Positions 1 to 7,609 of a DNA stretch of 19,388 bases are shown here, piece by piece. Below the pieces are notes generated by a model, which worked only from the letters and a program-made list of their open reading frames with translations, had not been told where the DNA came from and made no database searches. The position numbers and the translations under genes are program-made. Each line of letters opens with the position of its first letter. Position 1 is the stretch's first letter. This stretch comes from Cymbomonas tetramitiformis (taxonomy: Eukaryota > Chlorophyta > Pyramimonadophyceae > Pyramimonadales > Pyramimonadaceae), in assembly GCA_001247695.2 (NCBI GenBank), contig LGRX02012533.1:1-19388 (forward strand), written 5' to 3'.

Positions 1-169
1 GCAGTTCACCAAACAGCCAAAAAGGATTTGTTGCACTGCATGCAGCGCTACTGAGGAGAGGCTTGACAGAACTGGCGGATTAGTGAACGCGAGCGTTAGT
101 TCTTCACTGTCAGCAGCGACGCAGGATTGACCGCTTTTTAAACCGTGGTCGAGAGTTCTTCCGCCGTCA

Positions 170-276
170 ACAGGACTTGTGCGCTTTTCTACTTCGCTGC
201 CCGTTCAGTCGTGCTGCTGCCATTTCCACATCTGCCACGCCCAGGGCGTGAAGCGCGGCATACACCAGCAGACCCG
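170..276 (-). CDS. Probable helicase coding piece after motif IV, out of register
   Basis: On the minus strand this reads HAGLLVYAALHALGVADVEM and then AAARLNGQ. It resembles the DDX27 stretch AHR..IL.GL.GL...ELHG.L.Q that follows motif IV. Joining it to the exon ending at 315 leaves a gap of only about 38 bp, and the TAG acceptor at its end is one base out of phase. Either a base is inserted here, or the boundary differs from what I can see. No donor is clear at the downstream end. Confidence 0.5.
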
Positions 277-314
277 CGTGCCTACTGGATGCAGGTGTTC
301 GCTTGTATCCGCAC

Positions 315-425
315 CTGGTGCTTCGTCTTGGCGAAAATGATGCAGCGAGTGCTGAAGCTCCGAGTGCAAAGTGCCAACAACATCGACTCCTTGTCACTCT
401 CCCTTCCTTCCTTCAGTCGCACAAC
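315..425 (-). CDS. Helicase exon: start of RecA-like domain 2 (motif IV)
   Basis: The exon is 111 bp, 37 codons, phase 0. The acceptor is GGCCAG|GTTGTG and the donor CACCAG|GTGCGG (GT at 314-313). It encodes [20 protein letters not shown] and then [17 protein letters not shown]. This matches the family's F.R.......ER...L.......T.....IF..TK.. stretch. Confidence 0.85.
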
Positions 426-3400
426 CTGGCCCCCGCTCCAGTCGCAGAGGGTTCAGCTGAGCCACTCCGAGGAATGTCAATGTGATTAGACTGCGAGGGC
501 AAGGAAGGGAGGAAAGTGGGTTTGTGTACAGCTGGAATAAAGCGGCGCGTGATCCCGGAGATGCGGACAGCCCCCGGACAGCCCATGCAACTCTTGTCAT
601 CGGGGGCATCGGGCCAGAGGGAAAGCCGCGTGAGGGGTGAGGCGGGCGGCGCACCTCCTCAGTGAGGAGGACCGGAGTGCTCTGGTTGCGGTCCACAGTC
701 AAGTGCGCGGGATGGACCAGGGACATCGCCGCAAGGCTATCCACCGCAGCAGATAGCGTCGCTGAGAACAGAAGTGTCTGCCGCTGCTTCGGGCAAGACT
801 TTATAACTTGCTCGACCTGGGACAGCATCCCCCCGCACCCCTCCGAGCTCCGGTAGCACTTTCACTGTGCAGCGACCACCCCTCGCACCTCCGAGCTCCG
901 GGTAGCACTTTCACTGTGCAGCTTACCCCCCACACTCCTCCGAGGATCCGGCAGCACTTCTTTCACTGTGCAGTGACACCCCCGCACCCTCCAAGCTCCG
1001 GTAGCACTTTCACTGTGCAGCGACCACCCCCCGCACCCCTCTGGAGTCTCGGTGGCACTTTCACCAAAAGCTACCCCCGCACCCCTCCGAGCTTCAGTAG
1101 CACTTTCACTGTGCAGCGACAACTCCCTGCTCTATGTCCGCACTCTTACCTGATCTTTGAAACCGATCTCGAGCATGCGGTCTGCTTCATCCAGTACAAG
1201 CGCTGCCAGCTGATCCAGATCTACGGCCGCAGTGTTGTGTAGATGATCCACCAATCGCGCGGGAGTTGCCACAACCACCTGCCAGGCGGGATGCCCCACA
1301 GCCTCGTCCAGATCGCCCCTCTTCCAAGAAGGCACTATCTCGTTTGCCAGCCTCTTCGCTTTCGTGACTGCTGACGTGGCAAACCACCCTGGCTGCAGTG
1401 CTGTGCGCTCCAATCAAAGCATCGTAAGCCGTCGCTGATGTGGCAAACAGCCCTTCATTAAGAACGATGGATATATGTGAATAAATGCGACTCCATTAGG
1501 ACGCAGCGTCGCATCGTAAACGCTCTGCGGCGAGATGATCTGCGATGTCGTCCAGGCTTAGACACGAGGCGTGCACTCGCACCGAGGTTAGGCGCAGTGT
1601 TGTGGGCACGGGCAAGGGTCACCTCAGGGCGGCTGCGCAGTGCAGCGGCTTGAGCCTGAAGCGAGAGGCCACCGACCACGAGGGCGGCGCGGATGTCTGT
1701 AAACTGTGCGAGGCGCTCGGTCATCGCATGCACCTGCTTCAGCACAGCCCCGTTACACCTCTGCCGGATGCGAGAGACGCTCTCTGGTGGAAGCTGGCCT
1801 TTCTTTCCGCGCGTGCCTGGACAACGACTTTGCTGCGTGCCCAGCATGACCCACGAGGAGGTGTTCTGCTCATCCGTGGTCACACGCCAGCAAGATGCCT
1901 CTCCACCCATCCAGCTATACTACTTTTCCCCCGCGCAGCAATACCAGCACGCACGCGTGTACTCTGCGCTTCCCGGCGCTCAACGAGATCCAACACGCCG
2001 GGATGTCCGAACTGCGCTTCACTCGCCTACTGGCCAGCAAGAAAAAAGACTCTCTGCTTGATGTGTTCGCACGTGGATGTTCCCAGGAGGACGGCTCTCC
2101 AGCCCCTCACGCGGAGGTTCCCAGGAGGACGGCTCTCCAGCCCCTCACGGGCAGCTGCCAGTGCCGCGAAGAGGGCGTTCTGCACGCTGGCCACACCCGG
2201 GAGCGGGATGCTCGCCCGCCATGAAGAGCCGGGGCAACAACGCGGCCCACGCAATCTAGGACTCAGGCTTGCCGCTCCTGCCGACGAAAGCCAGTCGCGA
2301 GGAAGGAGAAGGACGAACCTGCACTGCAAGCTCTCGCGTTGGCACGATCACCAGCACGCGGGTAGCGGCCACGCGGCGAGGGCGATGCATCAAGCGCTCC
2401 ATCAACGGAAGCATGAAGGCGGCTGTCTGAGCGGTATCGGACCCCAACACATACCATCAGGTCACCTCTGCCCCTCCCCGGCAGCTCGCAGCATGTCCAC
2501 CTCCTGCCCCTACCTGGTAGCTCGCCCCCTCCCCGACGAAAGCTCTCACCCCCTCCCCGGCAGCTACGCCCCCTCCCCGGCAGCTCGCCCCCTCCCCGGC
2601 AGCCGCCCCCTCCCGGCAGCTCGCGCCATATCGACCTCCCGCCCTTCCCCGGCAGCTCGCAGCATATCTATATCCCGCCCCTCCTCGTGAGCACAGCTCC
2701 TTGAAACACCTCTCTTCTTTCTCCTTCGTTGCCGCTTTGGTTTTTCGCAGTCGCATGTTTACAGTACTCTGCGGGAGTTCTGAGTACCTTTCCAGAACCA
2801 GTTTTGGCATACAGATGTGTTCAGCTCATCTATGAGGGGATCTGACAGGGACTGTAGGAGCCCACTCCGCCAAGCCCCCCGCCCCTTGAAATGGCTCACA
2901 CCCTCTTCTTTCCTTCACCCCCGGCCCCCGGTGACTGAGTCCGTCCCAGAGGACTCAGGCATTTGATGTGTACTTTAGTGAACTTTTCTCTCTGGAATGC
3001 CCTCTAATGCCGAGATTTCATGGGCACTTTAGTCTTCAAGAAATCATGTGTGAAACGCTGCACCCGATCCCAGTATCTGAGGGAGATTTCAGGTTGCACT
3101 GTCCGGTCAAACTCTCAAGTTGCACTGCCCGGTGCGGACGGTGGAGGAACTCCAACACTCGTTGCATCGAGAGAAAGTGAGAAGCTAACTGTGAGAAAAA
3201 CACTCACCTGAATGGGTGTCGGTTTGTCGTATCCAAGAGCCTGGCAAGCCTGCACCAGCCTCGCTCCCCGAGCACGTCGGATGGACCTTCACGTCGGCTC
3301 TCCTCGAGTCTTGTTTCTAGCAGGCTGACAGAAGCTTGGGAAGTTACTTCCTGTCATGGCTCTCCTCGAGTCTTGTTTCTAGCAGGCTGACAGAAGCTTG

Positions 3401-5744
3401 GGAGAGATTACTTCCCTGTCATAGGCTGCTCTCCACTCGAGGTCTGACTCTGGCAGGCTGACAGCAGCTTGGAGGATTACTTCCTGTCATGGCTCTCCTC
3501 TAGTCTTGTTTCCACAGCAGGCTGACAGAAGCTTGGGAAGTTACTTCCCTGTCATGGCTCTCCTCTAGTCTTGTTTCTAGCAGGCTGACCGAAGAAGCTT
3601 GGGAAGTTACTTCCTGTATGGCTCTCCTCTAGTCTTGTTTCTAGCAGGCTGACAGAAGCTTGGAAGTTACTTCCTGTCATGGCTCTCCTCTAGTGCTTTG
3701 TTTTCTAGCAGGCTGACAGAAGCTTGGGAAGTTACTTCCTGTCTCAAACTTCCTCTAGTCTTGTTTCTAGCAAGCTGACAGAAGCTTGGGGAAGTTACTT
3801 CCCTGCAAACTCTCCTCTAGTCTTGTTTCCTAGCAGGCTGACAGAAGCTTGGGAAGTTACTTCCTGTCATAAACTCTCCTCCTCTAATTGTTCTAGCAGG
3901 CTGACAGAAGCTTGGGAGTTGCTTCCTGTCATGTTTCTCCTCTAGTCTTGTTTCTTAGCAGACTGACAGAGAAGCTTGGGGAAGTTACTTCCTGTCATGG
4001 CTCTCCTCTAGTCTTGTTTCTAGCAGGCTGACAGAAGCTTGGGAAGTTACTTCCTGTCATGGCTCGAACAAGAAACAGATCAAAGAGGCACCTTGAGAAG
4101 AGCCCGGGACAGGTGCAGCTCCGCAAAGGTGCTCGCTTTGAAGGCCACCGTGTCGCCGTCGTGTTTGACCACCATCTCGTCCTCGGCTGCTTCCCCCTCT
4201 GCCTCCTCATCATCCACATCCTCCTCGGACTCAGGTTCTACAACGGCTTCAAGGTCGCGTTTCTGCTGCCGTTGCATGCTGCGGCTCGGGGCACCCATCT
4301 GGGGCGCCGGCTCCATTTCCTGACCCCCAGCGACCCGTGTCTGCAGAAACTCAAAATTCAACGAACTCTGCACAAGGGAGGGCCACGAGTCAACGCGTGG
4401 GGTGCGCACACGTCTGCACCAGCGCGAACCATCACAGGAGGCACGGTGACAGCGGCGTGGGGTGCGCACACGTCTGCACCAGCGCAAACCATCGCAAGGT
4501 AGGGCTACGAGTCAACGCGTGGGGTGCGCACACGTCTGCACCAGCGCAAACCATCGCAAGGTAGGGCTACGAGTCAACGCGTGGGGTGCGCACACGTCTG
4601 CATAAAGTTGGGGCACAAGTACAGGGCATTCAGTTCGGGCAGCACTCCTGTCGGGGCGGAAAATCAGGCGCGAGGGCATTCAGTTCGAGGGCAACACTTC
4701 TCCTGTGTCGGGGGCGGGAAGAGTAATCAGGCGCGGTGAGTCAGTTCGGGCACTCCGGTCAGGGCGAGACTTCAACGCGAGGAGGGAGCATTCAGTTCGG
4801 GCAGCACTCCTGTCAGGGGCGGAAATCAGAGCGCGAGAGACATTCGGATTCGGAGACGCTTACTCCTGTCGGGCGAGACTTCAGGCGCGAGGGCATTCAG
4901 TTCGGGCAGCTCTCTCCCACAGGTGGGGGCGGGACTTCGGGCGCGAGGGGCCAGTTCCGGGCAGCACTTTCCCGGTCGGGGGGCGGAGGAGTCAGGCGCG
5001 AGGGCATTCGGATTAGGGCAGCTTTGCACTCCGGTCGGGGCGGGGCGCTGGCGCGAGGGGCGGCATTCAGTTCCGGGCAACGCTCGCAGTTCAGGGCAAA
5101 GGGCTTCTGGCGCGAGGGCATGGGTTCGGGCAGCACTCGGTCAGAGCAGGAAAAATCAGGCGCGAGGGGCGCATTCAGGTTCGGGCAGCACATCGGTCGG
5201 GGCGGACTTCAGGCGCGAGGAGCATTCAGTTCGGGCAGCACTCCGGTCGGGGGCGGGCTTTGCAGGCGCGTGGTCGGGCAGCACTCCGGTCGGGGCGAGA
5301 CTTCAGGCGCGAGGGCATTCAGTTCGGGAAGCACTCCTGTGGGGGCGCAATCGCGTGGGTGTGCACTTAGCAGCTGAAGTACTTGAGGGGGGCGGCGCAC
5401 GTGTAGAGAAGTGCTCAGTTGAGGAAGATTTCAGACGGGGGGGCACTTAGATGGAGGAATTTTCCGGAAGGTTGGCAGGCACTCAGGGCGGCGTTTACCT
5501 CCTCTTCGTCCTCGCCATCCTCTTCGTCCTCGTCATCCTCTTCGTCCTCTTCGTCCGCTTCGTCCTCGCCCTCTTCGTCCTCTTCGTCTTCGTCTTCGCT
5601 GTCCCCGACCTCCTCTTCCTCTTCCTCATCTTCTTCGTCGACACTATCTTCATCTTCGTCAACGTCTTCCTGGTCGTCCTCTTCATCGTCTTCCTCATCA
5701 TCATCTTCCTCCTCCTCCTCGTTGCTACGTGGCTTTGATGAGCC
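315..5744 (-). CDS. DRS1/DDX27-like DEAD-box RNA helicase gene, multi-exon, 3' end beyond window
   Basis: This entry spans the whole visible gene; exons are listed separately. In sense order I read an acidic region, then [12 protein letters not shown] (the family's F.EL.LSRPLLKA start of the core), motif I AKTGSGK/T split by an intron, PTRELAVQ (motif Ia), a VGG segment, [11 protein letters not shown] (motif Ib), VLDEADRML (motif II), LFSATL (motif III) and IIFAKTKHQ (motif IV). The order and the spacing between motifs fit DRS1/DDX27. Members of that family are nucleolar ATP-dependent RNA helicases that act in 60S ribosomal subunit assembly. Motifs V and VI would lie left of base 170, outside the window. 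The start codon was not found. TPARL has Ala where the family usually has Gly. Two frame breaks (2800-2830 and 270-315) mean this copy could be defective, or the sequence could carry indels. Family assignment is firm; integrity is not. Confidence 0.85.
426..654 (-). other. Helicase intron (229 bp)
   Basis: GT-AG intron with donor GAG|GTGCGC and acceptor GGCCAG|GTTGTG, phase 0. AGGT occurs at both exon borders. It is the one intron of this gene without an obvious long tandem array. Confidence 0.8.
655..816 (-). CDS. Helicase exon: motif III (SAT)
   Basis: The exon is 162 bp, 54 codons, phase 0. The acceptor is TCCCAG|GTCGAG and the donor GAGGAG|GTGCGC (GT at 654-653). It encodes [20 protein letters not shown] and continues to the end of RecA-like domain 1 ([13 protein letters not shown]). 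SAT couples ATP hydrolysis to unwinding in this superfamily. Confidence 0.9.
835..1125. repeat. Minisatellite inside helicase intron 817-1149, about 6 copies of 46-51 bp
   Basis: The core GCACTTTCACTGTGCAG recurs near 855, 904, 951, 1002, 1052 (diverged) and 1098. Copies are separated by C-rich CCCCGCACCCCTCCGAGCTC spacers. The array fills nearly the whole 333-bp intron and stops short of both splice sites. Confidence 0.85.
1150..1278 (-). CDS. Helicase exon: motifs Ib and II (DEAD box)
   Basis: The exon is 129 bp, 43 codons, phase 0. The acceptor is TGGCAG|GTGGTT and the donor GATCAG|GTAAGA (GT at 1149-1148). It encodes [15 protein letters not shown] and then [24 protein letters not shown] is the magnesium and ATP hydrolysis motif. 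HLHN and the DRML.GF context are typical of DRS1/DDX27. Confidence 0.92.
1623..1733 (-). CDS. Helicase exon: segment between motifs Ia and Ib
   Basis: The exon is 111 bp, 37 codons, phase 0. The acceptor is AAGCAG|GTGCAT and the donor CCTGAG|GTGACC (GT at 1622-1621). It encodes [20 protein letters not shown] followed by [17 protein letters not shown], matching the family's LAQF...VGG......Q...LR..P region. The first bases of the exon (GTG) repeat the start of a donor site. Confidence 0.87.
2079..2155. repeat. Short tandem duplication in helicase intron 1734-2318
   Basis: Two near-identical units contain CCAGGAGGACGGCTCTCCAG followed by CCCCTCACG, about 39 bp apart. They lie inside the 585-bp intron whose donor is CAG|GTTCGT and acceptor AAGCAG|GTGCAT. 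Confidence 0.75.
2319..2426 (-). CDS. Helicase exon: motif I threonine to motif Ia
   Basis: The exon is 108 bp, 36 codons, phase 0. The acceptor is GCTCAG|ACA and the donor CAG|GTTCGT (GT at 2318-2317). It begins [12 protein letters not shown], the helix after the Walker A motif, and ends [11 protein letters not shown], motif Ia. Reading through the acceptor instead gives [10 protein letters not shown], which looks like a Walker A lacking its lysine. The splice site removes that apparent defect. Confidence 0.85.
2470..2690. repeat. C-rich minisatellite inside helicase intron 2427-2787
   Basis: A short unit close to CCCTCCCCGGCAGCTCGC (about 17-18 bp) recurs many times. Slightly longer variants carry ATATCGACCTCC-type inserts. 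The intron is 361 bp with donor AAG|GTACTC and acceptor GCTCAG|ACA, and the array fills its central two thirds. Confidence 0.8.
2788..2820 (-). CDS. Helicase exon ending in motif I (Walker A), 5' border unresolved
   Basis: The exon ends AKTGSGK at a donor AAG|GTACTC (GT at 2787-2786). The next exon starts with Thr, giving the complete AxTGxGKT ATP-binding motif. Reading upstream in the same frame meets TGA at 2821-2823, and no AG acceptor lies between that stop and the motif. In another frame, 2829-2873 reads [11 protein letters not shown], which resembles the Q-motif stretch L...G...PT..Q expected here. The exon therefore probably extends to about 2875 but is broken by an indel. The coordinates cover only the part I can read in frame. 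Confidence 0.6.
2876..3295. other. Non-repetitive part of the helicase intron
   Basis: I see no convincing coding segment or array here. Short ORFs exist on the plus strand but lack family motifs. The stretch lies between the damaged motif I exon and the 62-68 bp array. Confidence 0.4.
3296..4063. repeat. Minisatellite of about 62-68 bp, 12 copies, in the helicase intron ending at 4091
   Basis: The core GCAGGCTGACAGAAGCTTGG recurs about every 62-68 bp from 3321 to 4024. Each copy also carries CTCTAGTCTTGTTTCTA and GAAGTTACTTCCTGTCAT. Copies differ by small indels and substitutions. The array sits immediately downstream, in sense direction, of donor AAG|GTGCCT at 4091-4090. Confidence 0.92.
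4092..4340 (-). CDS. Helicase exon: acidic linker and start of the helicase core
   Basis: The exon is 249 bp, 83 codons, phase 0 at both ends. The acceptor is TTTCTGCAG|ACACGG and the donor AAG|GTGCCT (GT at 4091-4090). It encodes a Gln/Arg-rich stretch, an acidic run ([16 protein letters not shown]), and ends in [13 protein letters not shown]. That ending is the conserved sequence just before the Q motif in DDX27 proteins. It links the acidic N-terminus to the catalytic core. Confidence 0.75.
4381..4602. repeat. Minisatellite of 60-62 bp, 4 copies, in helicase intron 4341-5498
   Basis: GGTGCGCACACGTCTGCA starts at 4401, 4461, 4523 and 4585. The rest of the unit includes CCAGCGCAAACCATCGCAAG and GAGTCAACGCGTGG. 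The array abuts the next one without a coding gap. Confidence 0.9.
4626..5345. repeat. Minisatellite of roughly 50 bp, about 14 degenerate copies, in helicase intron 4341-5498
   Basis: Units alternate GCATTCAGTTCGGGCAGCAC, TCCGGTCGGGGCG and CAGGCGCGAGG. Lengths vary by indels. The Gly/Arg/Ser-rich ORFs crossing it on both strands are translations of the repeat, not genes. Confidence 0.88.
5499..5744 (-). CDS. Helicase exon: acidic Asp/Glu-rich region
   Basis: Read on the minus strand in the frame that joins the next exon, this is about 82 codons. It starts with a short Gly-Ser-Lys-Pro-Arg-Ser stretch and continues as almost uninterrupted Asp and Glu. The donor is GAG|GTAAAC (GT at 5498-5497) and is convincing. 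The acceptor is placed at an AAG ending at 5745, a weaker match, so the upstream border is provisional. Both ends are phase 0. Acidic N-terminal tails are common in DRS1/DDX27 proteins. The same DNA gives poly-Ser on the plus strand and a Lys/Thr/Arg-rich frame on the minus strand. The donor site and the frame shared with the next exon favour the acidic reading. Confidence 0.6.
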
Positions 5745-7609
5745 CTTTCAAAAACAATTTCTTCATTGTCAGAGAGGAGTGCACACTCGGTACCGCACTC
5801 TGACCGTAGTGCAAGCTTCTAAAATGCTTCATAACCCCTCATGAGAATTGTATCGATGCTGCCTCCTGATCGAAAGATGAAAGCTGCACGGCGCAGTGAA
5901 AGCAAAATCTGGAGCCGCAGGCTTGGTATGCAAGAGACAAATTGCAATCTCTTTATAAGTGTCAACGCCAAGGCAGCAGAAAAGATAGCGCAGCTCCCAC
6001 ATCTGAGATAGCCACCTCACATTAAGACTCTTCGCGGACAGCACCCAGAGCTAATTCAGAGGTTCGCAAAATCGCATAGTCATTCCACCGTTTCGCAAAT
6101 AAGGATATTTTCCCCGTCCAATGAGAGTGCTAGGGGAAAGGCTGTTCCAAAGGTGTGATGAAATTGATGACAGTTTCGATCAGGAAGTTCAAGCTGAAAC
6201 CGAACGTTCTAGCTAGGGCACCGCAATTTCCACGATAACATCTTGCGATGTTCTCAGTACCTGACAGGCTGATAAAAACGAACACGTACAACTCTGAAGG
6301 AACACAAGTGCACAGAACCAATACCCACCGATTTACCCTTCAACCGTTTCTGGATCTTGTGGTCGATTGAAGTGGTTTTGAAACGAGCATGCGTTTCTGC
6401 AACCTCCTTTGCGGCACCTGCAAGAGTGTCCTCACAGATACACTGCACTTTATCATTATCGTGCACAAAATTCATCTCATAGTATCACCGAGACACCGAA
6501 TGCTACTTTCGAAGACAGCACGAAACTCAAGGCAACCGAGCCACCCGTGAGCGATCGGGAAATCTCCCTCACGCGCAGAGAACGTGAGTTGGAGATGAGA
6601 GAATGAAGTGTGTCCACTGCAAAATACCTGAGAAATCCCACGGTGTTTGAGTTTTCGCAGTTGGGACAACATGTGATGCCCCGAGATCGTCGAAGCTGAA
6701 CTCCGGATTCATACCGAAAACTTCTATTGGCTCGTAGTGCGATCTCACCTAGTTACTGCAGGAAAACCAAAAATATGTTGAAATCTATCGTGGATACTGT
6801 AGACCGATGATAAAGTATTGAAGACAGCCAAGAGTAGTCGTCAGGTGCAATGCCGACATTTCACGTCCGCAGCAATCGCAATGCTCACAACTCAGAATCG
6901 AAACATAAACATCCGGATCGGAAGCTCCAGCCGAAGGCGAAGGGTTCGATCCTCACCCAAGAATCTTTTCAAACCGTTCGATGTTTCCAATATAAAAACA
7001 TTGGACGGCTCAACTCCTTTCGGACGGCACGCGGCACCGGTGCGGGTGCGAAAGCACTCACTCACTGTTGTCGACATTTCACTCACTGTATCTGTTGTCG
7101 TGAATGTCTTCACGTTCAGTGCTGTCGATGTCGTGTAAGATGGAGCCGAGTAATCACTGAAGGATAATCTCAACACACATACTGCATCGTTTGCGAGTTT
7201 CCGTCTCATCGAAATTTTCGCAGCGCAAGGATTGTTGCCCTGAAGACTTTAGCTAGGTATTTTGGGCCTCATCGCAGGTCTGTCGAGATCCGAATGTGCC
7301 AGGCAATAATCAATCCGTGTACGTCAGGTAAAGATATAGACACGAGACACCGCTAGCTTTTTAAGTTTTGCCTGCACGCGGTGATAACGCAAGCAACTCA
7401 CACTTGTGTCCAAGATTTCCCAAAGCTAAGGAACTGGACATATCGAGTCCGAAGCTGTTGTAAACAACATATCGCACCTCGTCCCCGCTGAGTCCGCCCT
7501 TGTCTCGGGATATTTGCAGCGATAGTGGCATACTGCTTCGGCGATAATCAGGGCTTGTCCTAAGTGAAGATCTATTTTATACCAACCTTCAACTGCCTGC
7601 TATATCACC
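5745..7609. other. About 1.9 kb without a recognised gene, more AT-rich than its surroundings
   Basis: No repeat array or family motif stands out. Two short ORFs look protein-like but are unidentified. One is minus 6475-6332, starting MNFVHDNDKVQ and continuing EVAETHARFKTTSIDHKIQK. The other is plus 6490-6606, ending DREISLTRRERELEMRE. A further plus-strand stretch around 6940-7080 reads NLFKPFDVSNIKTLDGS. These may be exon fragments or remnants, and the 5' end of the helicase gene could lie here. Confidence 0.35.

Noticed and set aside
2256..2457. Helicase with a Walker A lacking lysine (GSDTAQT)
   Set aside because: The first residues are intron sequence. The CAG|ACA acceptor joins the Thr to the upstream AKTGSGK.
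1545..2690. 381-aa plus-strand ORF
   Set aside because: It runs antisense across two verified helicase exons, their introns and the C-rich repeat. It has no family motif and a repeat-derived tail.
4705..5450. Gly/Arg/Ser-rich ORFs of 103-213 aa
   Set aside because: They are translations of the roughly 50-bp minisatellite inside an intron, open on several frames and both strands.
5419..5844. Poly-serine protein on the plus strand
   Set aside because: It is antisense to the acidic helicase exon, with no better start or splice support.
6938..6960. tRNA T-loop-like GGTTCGATCC
   Set aside because: The flanking bases do not form a T-arm, and no cloverleaf partner arms were found.
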